A stretch of 5,848 nt of DNA from Deltaproteobacteria bacterium (GTDB lineage Bacteria > Desulfobacterota_B > Binatia > Bin18): assembly GCA_012271025.1 (NCBI GenBank), contig JAAXHF010000514.1, positions 1 through 5,848 on the forward strand, written 5' to 3'. Below, piece after piece: positions 1-5,297 of the stretch; positions within the stretch are counted from its first letter, which is position 1; each line of letters opens with the position of its first letter. A model generated the notes under the pieces. It had not been told where the DNA came from. It saw only the letters and a list, made by a program, of their open reading frames with translations, and ran no database searches. The translations under genes and the position numbers were made by a program.

Positions 1-259
1 CCTCTTCTGCCAGCGCATAGCCGATCATCCCGCCAAGAACGGCTCCGGCAGCCGCGCCAATGGCAATACCCTTTGCCCGTCCATCGTCTTCGTTGTCACT
101 GGCCTCTGGTCCGATGCCAGCGCCTATGCCTCCGCCGGCCAGCGCCCCGGCGAGCGCGCCGAGAACCATCCCGTCCCGCTTTTTGGCCGGCATACTGCAC
201 GCGCTCATTCCGACGATGGCGCAAACCCACAGTATCCAGAATCTCAATCCTCGCTGCAT
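1..259 (-). CDS. Glycine-zipper lipoprotein, N-terminal part (runs off left edge)
   Basis: Reading the minus strand from the ATG at 259 gives 86 codons without a stop to the window edge, so the C-terminus is missing. Residues 1-21 look like a lipoprotein signal: Arg3 and Arg6, a hydrophobic core, then Met-Ser-Ala-Cys with Cys21 as the likely lipidated residue (Met at -3 is a tolerated variant of the lipobox). After it come two glycine-zipper helices with perfect four-residue spacing, G30-34-38-42-46-50 and G64-68-72-76-80, separated by an acidic stretch around residues 52-59. A GAGGG lies a few bases upstream of the ATG. Glycine-zipper lipoproteins sit in the outer membrane or periplasm, and some carry an OmpA-like peptidoglycan-binding domain downstream; whether this one does cannot be seen. 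The exact role is unknown. Confidence in the reading frame is high because signal, zipper and ribosome site agree. Confidence 0.82.
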   Translation of the reverse strand, partial: MQRGLRFWILWVCAIVGMSACSMPAKKRDGMVLGALAGALAGGGIGAGIGPEASDNEDDGRAKGIAIGAAAGAVLGGMIGYALAEE

Positions 260-413
260 CGCGTCCCTCTCTTCCGCGTTCCTTCCTCCACCTTCCCTGC
301 TGGGTGTGATTTGGGCAGGGCTCTGGGATCACGCCCCTATCTGACTTTTTTCGGAAAAGCAAGAACAACTCCGACGCCGGCCGGCCCGATTGCAGGGGCG
401 TGGGGCGGCGGAC

Positions 414-419
414 TATAAA
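414..419 (+). promoter_or_regulatory. Candidate -10 element for the 452-922 gene cluster
   Basis: TATAAA matches five of six bases of the sigma70 -10 consensus and stands out in very GC-rich surroundings. A poor -35 match, TTGCAG, lies at 390-395 with an 18 bp spacer. Transcription would start near 426, leaving a leader of about 25 nt before the GTG at 452. No other promoter-like signal stands out on the plus strand in the 260-451 spacer. I saw no convincing promoter for the minus-strand lipoprotein in the same spacer. Confidence 0.4.
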
Positions 420-440
420 GACGGCTCAGCCCGCAGGAAA

Positions 441-445
441 AGGAG
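441..445 (+). promoter_or_regulatory. Ribosome binding site that fixes the GTG start at 452
   Basis: AGGAG sits six bases before GTG 452, an ideal distance. The next in-frame ATG, at 470, would be 24 bases away and has no site of its own, so GTG is preferred. Confidence 0.75.
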
Positions 446-451
446 ATACGG

Positions 452-922
452 GTGAGGACAATTACGATTATGACCCACGCCGGGGTGGTGACCGGCTTGG
501 CCGGCCTTTTTTTTGGCGGGCTGGCCTGGGCCTACCATTCTCCGTACGGACTGCCGATGGTCGTCGGCAGCCTGAGCCTGCTCGCCGTCAGCGCCGCCTG
601 GGGCTGGTACTACGGCTTCAGTCCCATGTGGCGACCCACCGGCTGGGAGGATCAGGTTGAGGCGCAGCCGCACCCGTTCGTGGTTTCGACCCAGCAATTT
701 CCGCCCTATATCCTGCGTCGGGCCAAACACGGCGCGCGCTTTGGCACTGCGGTGTACCCGTTGGAAGGCCAGGACGTGGCTGACGAGGCCCAGGCCGTCT
801 ACGGCCTCCAGTGGCACCAACAGCAGGAAGCCGAAGAGGGGCACCGGTGGGTGGTGGACCTTCTGCGCAGCGGCAATTTTGCCGACCTTGAGCCGTTTCG
901 GGCCAGCTCGAACCAGTCCTGA
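452..922 (+). CDS. Unrecognised small membrane protein with two N-terminal helices
   Basis: A 156-residue protein that I do not recognise. Residues about 10-28 and 33-52 are hydrophobic and look like two transmembrane helices joined by a short turn containing His29-Ser30-Pro31. A tryptophan/tyrosine-rich stretch follows (Trp50, Trp52, Tyr53, Tyr54, Trp60, Trp65). Residues 66-156 are soluble, rich in Gln, Glu and His, and probably fold outside the membrane. There is no signal peptidase site and no catalytic motif that I can name. The GTG start is chosen for its AGGAG at six bases; ATG 470 is the alternative and would remove six residues. It leads a plus-strand run with the DUF429 gene (32 bp gap) and the phosphatidyltransferase gene, so co-transcription is likely. 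Codons 14-21 contain a GC hairpin followed by T8, unusual inside a coding region of this composition. Confidence 0.72.
   Translation: MRTITIMTHAGVVTGLAGLFFGGLAWAYHSPYGLPMVVGSLSLLAVSAAWGWYYGFSPMWRPTGWEDQVEAQPHPFVVSTQQFPPYILRRAKHGARFGTAVYPLEGQDVADEAQAVYGLQWHQQQEAEEGHRWVVDLLRSGNFADLEPFRASSNQS
492..514 (+). terminator. Intragenic terminator-like hairpin with T8 tract
   Basis: CCGGC (492-496), loop TTG, GCCGG (500-504), two C residues, then eight T residues (507-514). This has the form of a short intrinsic terminator, but it lies within codons 14-21 of the membrane-protein gene. An upstream GCCGG at 479-483 could pair with the same 492-496 arm instead, giving two mutually exclusive folds. The stem is only five base pairs, so function is uncertain; the T8 could equally be just Leu-Phe-Phe codons. 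Confidence 0.3.
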
Positions 923-954
923 CCCGCGTCTTGTGATCGGAGCACCTGAAGAGC

Positions 955-1647
955 ATGTGGACGGCTGGCGTAGATGGCTGCCCGGCCGGCTGGCTGGCGG
1001 TGTGTCTTAGTCCCCAGACGCAGGAACCCGTGGTCCGGCTGTGCCCCGACTTTGACGCCGTCCTTGCCCTCCGTCCCCGGCCGGACCTCATCGCCATTGA
1101 TATCCCGATTGGTCTGCTGGACGAGAGACAGGTCGGTGGGCGGGAATGCGACCGCCTGGCGCGCCGCCGGCTGCCCGGCCGGGCCAGCAGCGTGTTCAGC
1201 CCGCCGGTCCGCAGCTTGCTCGGAGCGACCCGCTATGGCCAGGTCCGCGGCCACGGGCTGAGCATCCAGGCGTTTGGCATTATGGCCAAAATTCGAGAGG
1301 TGGACCGGCTGATGAGCCCCGCACTGCAAGGGCGGGTGTACGAAGCCCACCCCGAGCTGGCCTTTCGATCGCTGGCCGGAGCGCCGATGCGGCACAGTAA
1401 AAAGACCCCGGCCGGCCGTGAGGAACGCCTGCAGGCACTTGAACGGCTGGAGTCGTTTCGGGCTGTTCGAGATCTGCTCGACACGTTCGCAACCCGCTAC
1501 CGGCGCTCACAGGTCGGGCTCGACGATTGTCTGGATGCGTGTGTCCTGGCCTGGCTGGCCGGGCGGATCGGCGCCGGCGCGGCGCAGCGGCTTCCGGCTC
1601 AGCCGCCGCTCGATGCCAGGGGCCTGCGGATGGAGATCTGGTATTAG
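955..1647 (+). CDS. DUF429 family protein, predicted RNase H-like nuclease
   Basis: A 230-residue soluble protein with the hallmarks of the DUF429 family. It opens with Gly-Val-Asp7-Gly-Cys-Pro-Ala-Gly-Trp, has a second acidic strand Ala-Ile-Asp49-Ile-Pro-Ile-Gly, and then a Cys-Asp-x-x-Ala-Arg segment at 65-70. A Ser-Ser-Val-Phe-Ser-Pro-Pro motif follows at 78-84, then Glu130-Ala-His-Pro-Glu134, a Lys149-Lys-Thr-Pro segment, and a C-terminal Asp190-Asp-x-x-Asp194 helix. The family is predicted to adopt an RNase H-like fold, and these acidic residues would be the metal ligands. Substrate and physiological role are not established, so nuclease activity is inference. The start at ATG 955 puts the core motif at residues 5-13, as usual. 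The ribosome site is weak: GGAG lies 12 bases upstream and GAAGAG almost abuts the ATG. It lies 32 bp after the membrane-protein gene and is probably in the same transcript. Confidence 0.88.
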   Translation: MWTAGVDGCPAGWLAVCLSPQTQEPVVRLCPDFDAVLALRPRPDLIAIDIPIGLLDERQVGGRECDRLARRRLPGRASSVFSPPVRSLLGATRYGQVRGHGLSIQAFGIMAKIREVDRLMSPALQGRVYEAHPELAFRSLAGAPMRHSKKTPAGREERLQALERLESFRAVRDLLDTFATRYRRSQVGLDDCLDACVLAWLAGRIGAGAAQRLPAQPPLDARGLRMEIWY

Positions 1648-1721
1648 GGGGCGGCTGGGTGGCGCACCCCATGGTCACGCGTCGGTTCCGTTTCGGCCTT
1701 TTTCCCTCTACACTGGGAGCT

Positions 1722-2351
1722 ATGGCGACAGAGCAGTCTGTCAACAGAAAAGCGCTCTTCTTGCCTGACCGGCGGCCGTTCAATTTTGCCCACGTGCTGA
1801 CCGGCCTGCGGCTCGTCCTGACCCCGCTCTTTGTGTACGCCATCGACACCGGCTGGCGTCGGCCAAGCCTGCTGAACGCCGGGCTGGTGACCGGCCTGTT
1901 CCTCCTCATCTGCGCCAGCGACTACTGCGACGGGCCGGTTGCCCGGACGCTGGGCCTGAGTTCCGGGCGGGGGAAAATCTTCGACAACCTGGCCGATATC
2001 AGCTTCCTGCTGGTCACGCTCGGCTATCTGGTTCACCTGGGGACGGTCCCGTGGTGGATTCCGACGGCCGTGGCTGCGGCCTTCGGCCAGTACGTGCTGG
2101 ATTCCTGGCTGCTGTCAGACCGCGATACGAGCGTTGTCCTGGTATCCAACCCGATCGGTCACTGGGCCGGGATTCTCAATTTCATCGGCACCGGCGTGCT
2201 GGGGCTGCATACAGCCACCGGCCAGCAGCTCCTGCCTGGGCTCGCCACGCAGGGCCTGCTCGGTCTATGGCTGGCCTATCTGCTGCTGGCGATGGGTCTG
2301 CGGCTGCGCTTTTTCCTGCACGCCCGACGCCTTGGACCGCGCCGGGACTAG
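1722..2351 (+). CDS. CDP-alcohol phosphatidyltransferase family membrane enzyme
   Basis: An integral membrane enzyme, 209 residues from ATG 1722, of the family that moves a phosphatidyl group from a CDP-linked lipid to an alcohol. The complete signature is present: Asp67-x2-Asp70-Gly-x2-Ala-Arg75-x8-Gly84-x3-Asp88-x3-Asp92. These aspartates bind the two metal ions and provide the catalytic base. Leu-Arg30-x4-Pro35 in the first helix also fits the family. At least five further hydrophobic segments follow. The acceptor alcohol is unclear: the later Gly-His-Trp-Ala-Gly segment is not what I expect in classical PgsA, so I assign no gene symbol. Start choice is uncertain. ATG 1722 fits the family N-terminus but its GGGAG is only two bases away. 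ATG 1671 and GTG 1659 (with AGGGGG seven bases upstream) are in-frame alternatives adding 17 or 21 residues. The stop overlaps that of the convergent gene. Confidence 0.88.
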   Translation: MATEQSVNRKALFLPDRRPFNFAHVLTGLRLVLTPLFVYAIDTGWRRPSLLNAGLVTGLFLLICASDYCDGPVARTLGLSSGRGKIFDNLADISFLLVTLGYLVHLGTVPWWIPTAVAAAFGQYVLDSWLLSDRDTSVVLVSNPIGHWAGILNFIGTGVLGLHTATGQQLLPGLATQGLLGLWLAYLLLAMGLRLRFFLHARRLGPRRD

Positions 2352-2363
2352 CTGGCCGGCGCG
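2338..2363. terminator. Symmetric GC-only hairpin between convergent genes, no T-tract
   Basis: CGCGCCGG at 2338-2345 and CCGGCGCG at 2356-2363 are perfect inverted repeats, giving an eight base pair all-GC stem. The ten-base loop contains CTAG at 2348-2351. Those four bases hold the stop codon of the plus-strand phosphatidyltransferase gene (2349-2351) and that of the minus-strand flippase-like gene (2348-2350). Both transcripts would form the same hairpin. No run of T follows on either strand, so this is not a textbook intrinsic terminator. Bidirectional termination or 3'-end protection is an inference. Confidence 0.5.
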
Positions 2364-3373
2364 CCTTCGAGCTTCACCTCATCACCGGCCTTGCGAATAT
2401 CGGCAAAGCGCACACCGGCAATCGGCAGGGCGCACAGACCCTGGGCCACCAGGGTCAGAAACTGGACGGCGTTCAGTACTATACCATAGGCCAGCCCGTC
2501 CACCTGGCTGACGCCGAACAGCCCCAGGGCCAGCTGACAGGCATATTGATAGGGGCCGATCATGCCCGGCAGGTTGGGCAGGGCCGTGCCAAAGCCGATG
2601 AAAATGAACACCACCAGGGCGGCGCTGAACGGGGCGTTCAGATCGAAGGCGCGGATCATGATGTAGCTGGACAGAATGGGCAGAAACCACAGCGCCAGCG
2701 AGACCACAAACACCGTCAGCAGCAGACCGGGATTGGGCAGAATCCGCATCCCGGCAGTTACGGCGGCCAGAATGCCTTTGACCCGACCGCCAAAGCGTGC
2801 CGGAAGCAGGCGGAGTATCCAGCGATCAACGAACGTCTCGCCCTTCCACCAGAACAGCACGACCACGGACACGAAGACGCCGGCAAGCGTGGCCGGGACC
2901 AGAGCGCCCTGGCGGACCCATACGGGCAGGCTTTCAATAAACAGCAGGCCGGCCAGCATATACACGACGATGCAAATCGAATCCATCATCTTCTCGACCA
3001 CCAGATTGCCGACCACATTCGAGAATGACACGCCCGAGCGGCGTGACAGCAGCCAGGGGCGGACGATCTCGCCCAGGCGGACCGGCAGCAGATTGATGGC
3101 CATATAGGCGACCGAGGTCACGACCCACAGCCGACCGACCGGCACATGTTCGAGGGGGCGGAGTTCCAGCTGCCAGCGCCAGGCGCGGAACACCATGATC
3201 AGCAGGCTGACGATCACCGCCACCAGCAGCCAGCCGCCATCCACCCGGGCCAGGGCTTGGCCCAGCTCGTCGAGTTCGACATTCCGAAAGGCCAAGTACA
3301 GAAAACCGCCGCTGACGACAAGGCTGAGCGCCAGATTCCGTACGCGATGCGAGTCGCCCCGTGCCGCTGCCAT
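2348..3373 (-). CDS. Flippase-like membrane protein, LPG synthase TM domain (YbhN/UPF0104 type)
   Basis: A 341-residue polytopic membrane protein matching the transmembrane domain of lysylphosphatidylglycerol synthases (PF03706, flippase-like). It has the conserved Asn94-Leu-Leu-Pro-x-Arg99-Leu-Gly-Glu102-x-x-Arg105 motif, then Val-Glu127-Lys-x-x-Asp131, and Leu-Pro-Asn-Leu-Pro269-Gly-x-x-Gly-Pro near residues 265-274. About seven or eight hydrophobic segments are visible (near 13-30, 47-66, 84-98, 132-148, 155-175, 215-240, 248-268 and 293-318). The soluble aminoacyl-transfer domain of MprF is absent, so it is a stand-alone membrane domain, probably moving lipids or lipid-linked substrates across the membrane. 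The substrate is unknown. ATG 3373 is chosen because GGAGG lies four bases upstream; longer upstream reading in this frame is low-complexity and crosses the promoter region. It converges on the phosphatidyltransferase gene with a 4 bp overlap. Confidence 0.88.
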   Translation of the reverse strand: MAAARGDSHRVRNLALSLVVSGGFLYLAFRNVELDELGQALARVDGGWLLVAVIVSLLIMVFRAWRWQLELRPLEHVPVGRLWVVTSVAYMAINLLPVRLGEIVRPWLLSRRSGVSFSNVVGNLVVEKMMDSICIVVYMLAGLLFIESLPVWVRQGALVPATLAGVFVSVVVLFWWKGETFVDRWILRLLPARFGGRVKGILAAVTAGMRILPNPGLLLTVFVVSLALWFLPILSSYIMIRAFDLNAPFSAALVVFIFIGFGTALPNLPGMIGPYQYACQLALGLFGVSQVDGLAYGIVLNAVQFLTLVAQGLCALPIAGVRFADIRKAGDEVKLEGAPAS

Positions 3374-3377
3374 GCTT

Positions 3378-3382
3378 CCTCC
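3378..3382 (-). promoter_or_regulatory. Ribosome binding site that fixes the flippase-like start at 3373
   Basis: On the minus strand GGAGG lies four bases before ATG 3373. This is the strongest Shine-Dalgarno match in the window. It argues against the upstream in-frame ATGs, which would add up to 70 non-homologous-looking residues. Confidence 0.8.
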
Positions 3383-3414
3383 GAATTCCGTGGGCTGCCG
3401 TACCGGCGGCCCTG

Positions 3415-3442
3415 TGTATATCACGCGCTGCCTGCTTGACAA
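3415..3442 (-). promoter_or_regulatory. Candidate promoter for the flippase-like gene
   Basis: On the minus strand TTGTCA (3442-3437, five of six -35 bases) is followed after 16 bp by TATACA (3420-3415, four of six -10 bases). The start would lie near 3408, about 35 bases before ATG 3373. Its -35 overlaps the -35 of the opposing fhs promoter within the inverted repeat GCTTG-A-CAAGC (3434-3444). Confidence 0.45.
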
Positions 3443-3465
3443 GCCTTTGCCTCCGGGTGAACAAT
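3436..3465 (+). promoter_or_regulatory. Candidate promoter for fhs
   Basis: TTGACA at 3436-3441 is a perfect -35 hexamer. AACAAT at 3460-3465, 18 bp downstream, matches four of six -10 bases. Transcription would begin near 3472 and leave a leader of roughly 80 nt before ATG 3551. In that leader I see no tetrahydrofolate riboswitch-like conserved core and no strong hairpin. Confidence 0.45.
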
Positions 3466-3550
3466 CCGGCAGCAGAGACCAGACAGACGGACGGGGAAGT
3501 CTTCCGGCTCGGGGGGTCATCAGCGTCCGTTTTTGAAAGGAATCAGCCGT

Positions 3551-5224
3551 ATGAGCCGTGAGCAGAATCTGGCGGTGGCCCAAGCCGTGAGCCTCAAACC
3601 GATTGAGGACATCGCGGCCCGCTTATCCCTTCCCCCTGAACAGCTTGAACTCTACGGTCGGGTCAAAGCCAAGGTCGGGCTCGAAGCGCTGTCGGACGCA
3701 GCCTCCCGTCCCCAGGGCAAACTCATTCTCGTTTCCGCCATTACCCCAACCCCGGCGGGTGAGGGAAAGACCACCACTACCATCGGCCTCGGCCAAGCCC
3801 TGGCGCGGCTGGGCAAAAACGCGGCGGTTGCCGTCCGTGAGCCCTCGATGGGACCGGTGTTCGGCGTCAAAGGCGGCGGCTGTGGCGGCGGCCGCTCACA
3901 GGTCCTGCCGATGGAGGACATCAATCTGCACTTCACCGGCGACATCCACGCCGTCAGTTCGGCCCACAACCTGTTAGCCGCCATGCTCGACAACGCCCTG
4001 TTTCACGGCCAGACCGACTGCGACGTGCGCCAGATCCGCTGGCGGCGGGTTATGGACATGAACGACCGGGCGCTGCGTCAGATCGTCCTGGGGCTGGGCG
4101 GCCGGCTGATGGGCGTGCCGCGCGAGGACGGCTTTGATATCACCGCCGCGTCCGAGATCATGGCCATTCTGTCGCTGAGCAGCGGCCCGGCCGATCTGCT
4201 CGAACGCCTGTCGCGGATTGTGGTCGGCTTTACCCGCAGGCGCCAGCCGGTTCTGGCCCGTGACGTTCAGGCGCCTGACGCCATGGCCATCATCCTCAAG
4301 GACGCCCTGAAACCGAATCTGGTCCAGACCGTCGAAGGCGTGCCGGCCTTTGTCCACGGCGGACCGTTCGCCAACATCGCCCACGGCTGCAACAGCGTGC
4401 TGGCAACCCGCATGGCCCTCAGCTACGCCGACTATGTGGTCACCGAAGCCGGGTTCGGCTTCGATCTGGGCGGCGAGAAGTTTCTGGATATCAAGTGCCG
4501 CGAAGCCGGCATCTGGCCGTCGGCGGTGGTGCTGGTGGCCACCGCCAAAGCGCTGAAAATGCACGGCGGCACGCCCGTTGCCGAGGTGACCAAACCCGAC
4601 CTGACCAGCCTTAAGGCGGGCATGGGCAATCTGGCCAAGCACGCCGAGAGCATCCGCACCTACGGCCTGCAACCGGTCATTGCCGTCAACCGCTTTGCGG
4701 CCGACAGCCCGGACGAACTCCAACTCATCGTAGACGAGTGCCAGGGCTTGGGCGTCCCGGCCACGGTCATCGACGTGTTCGGTCAGGGCGGCGAGGGCGG
4801 CCTGGCCCTGGCCGAGGCGATTGTCGAGGCGTGTCAGGCAGACGTACCCAGCCCGCGCTTTCTGTACCCCTCGGAGATGCCGATTGGGGACAAGATTCGC
4901 ACCGTCGCCCAGAAGATCTACGGCGCTGCCGACATCAGCCTGCTGCCACGCGCCCGGACCGATCTCAGACGCATCAACGACCTCGGCTACAGCCACTTTC
5001 CGGTCTGCATGGCCAAAACCCAGATGTCGCTGTCCGACGACCCCAAGCGCTACGGCCGGCCGCGCGACTTCACCCTGTCGGTGCGCGAGATTCGGCTGTC
5101 GGCCGGAGCGGGTTTCTGCGTGCCGCTGACCGGAGACATGCTGACCATGCCGGGCCTGGCCGCCAAGCCGGCCGCCTTGGGCATGAAGATGGACGCGAGC
5201 GGCAGGATTTCGGGCATGTTCTAG
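3551..5224 (+). CDS. fhs: Formate-tetrahydrofolate ligase (10-formyl-THF synthetase)
   Basis: A cytoplasmic enzyme joining formate to tetrahydrofolate using ATP, giving 10-formyl-THF for purine synthesis, formyl-Met-tRNA and C1 metabolism, or for the methyl branch of acetogenesis. At 557 residues it is full length for the family. The P-loop-like Thr-Pro-Thr-Pro-Ala-Gly-Glu-Gly72-Lys73-Thr74 is intact. It is followed by Arg96-Glu-Pro-Ser-x-Gly-Pro-Val-Phe-Gly (active-site Arg), Pro120-Met-Glu-Asp-Ile-Asn-Leu-His-Phe-Thr-Gly, and Phe-Val-His-Gly-Gly-Pro-Phe-Ala-Asn-Ile at 267-276. Thr-Glu-Ala-Gly-Phe-Gly-Phe-Asp is at 298-305 and Met-Pro-Gly-Leu near the C-terminus. One small oddity is Gly-Cys111-Gly-Gly-Gly-Arg in the glycine-rich segment, where I recall Ala-Ala-Gly-Gly-Gly as common. 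ATG 3551 is chosen over TTG 3533 because AAAGGA at 3536-3541 lies nine bases before it. No folD or other folate gene is visible alongside. Confidence 0.97.
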   Translation: MSREQNLAVAQAVSLKPIEDIAARLSLPPEQLELYGRVKAKVGLEALSDAASRPQGKLILVSAITPTPAGEGKTTTTIGLGQALARLGKNAAVAVREPSMGPVFGVKGGGCGGGRSQVLPMEDINLHFTGDIHAVSSAHNLLAAMLDNALFHGQTDCDVRQIRWRRVMDMNDRALRQIVLGLGGRLMGVPREDGFDITAASEIMAILSLSSGPADLLERLSRIVVGFTRRRQPVLARDVQAPDAMAIILKDALKPNLVQTVEGVPAFVHGGPFANIAHGCNSVLATRMALSYADYVVTEAGFGFDLGGEKFLDIKCREAGIWPSAVVLVATAKALKMHGGTPVAEVTKPDLTSLKAGMGNLAKHAESIRTYGLQPVIAVNRFAADSPDELQLIVDECQGLGVPATVIDVFGQGGEGGLALAEAIVEACQADVPSPRFLYPSEMPIGDKIRTVAQKIYGAADISLLPRARTDLRRINDLGYSHFPVCMAKTQMSLSDDPKRYGRPRDFTLSVREIRLSAGAGFCVPLTGDMLTMPGLAAKPAALGMKMDASGRISGMF

Positions 5225-5225
5225 T

Positions 5226-5250
5226 ACAGACGCCCCGTCCGGGTGTCTGT
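5226..5250 (+). terminator. Strong stem-loop just after fhs, lacking a U-tract
   Basis: ACAGACGCCC (5226-5235) and GGGTGTCTGT (5241-5250) form a ten base pair stem with a single G-U wobble and a five-base loop CGTCC. It begins one base after the fhs stop codon. What follows is CCACAAGACG, with no run of T, so it may be a U-less terminator, a 3'-end stabiliser, or an attenuator between fhs and the oxidoreductase. The DNA palindrome could also be a protein-binding site for the downstream gene. Confidence 0.45.
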
Positions 5251-5297
5251 CCACAAGACGCAATGAGCAACAACATCTGGCAAGAAAAGGACGCAGT

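Noticed and set aside
60..368. Several open frames on both strands over the lipoprotein
   Set aside because: They are out of frame with the minus-strand reading that shows a lipobox and perfect glycine zippers; their products are low complexity.
413..844. Minus-strand 143-codon open frame opposite the 452-922 gene
   Set aside because: No good ribosome site and no motif; the plus-strand frame has an ideal ribosome site, coherent membrane helices and fits the operon spacing.
1280..1909. Minus-strand 209-codon open frame
   Set aside because: Antisense to DUF429 and the phosphatidyltransferase, Arg/Pro/Ala-rich, no recognisable features.
2051..3028. Plus-strand 325-codon open frame
   Set aside because: It starts inside the phosphatidyltransferase gene in another frame and runs antisense through the flippase-like gene; the product is Gln/His/Arg-rich low complexity without motifs.
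3472..3550. Tetrahydrofolate riboswitch before fhs
   Set aside because: The leader is short, and I could find neither the paired helices nor a conserved core.
379..5061. At least four GGCCGGCC octamers (379, 499, 1410, 5054)
   Set aside because: Somewhat more than expected, but simple GC-rich composition and common Gly/Ala/Pro/Arg codons explain them; no regular spacing.
3974..5263. Minus-strand 429-codon open frame antisense to fhs
   Set aside because: Its translation is rich in Gly, Ala, His, Arg and Gln with no family motif, as expected opposite a GC-biased gene; the plus strand is certain fhs.
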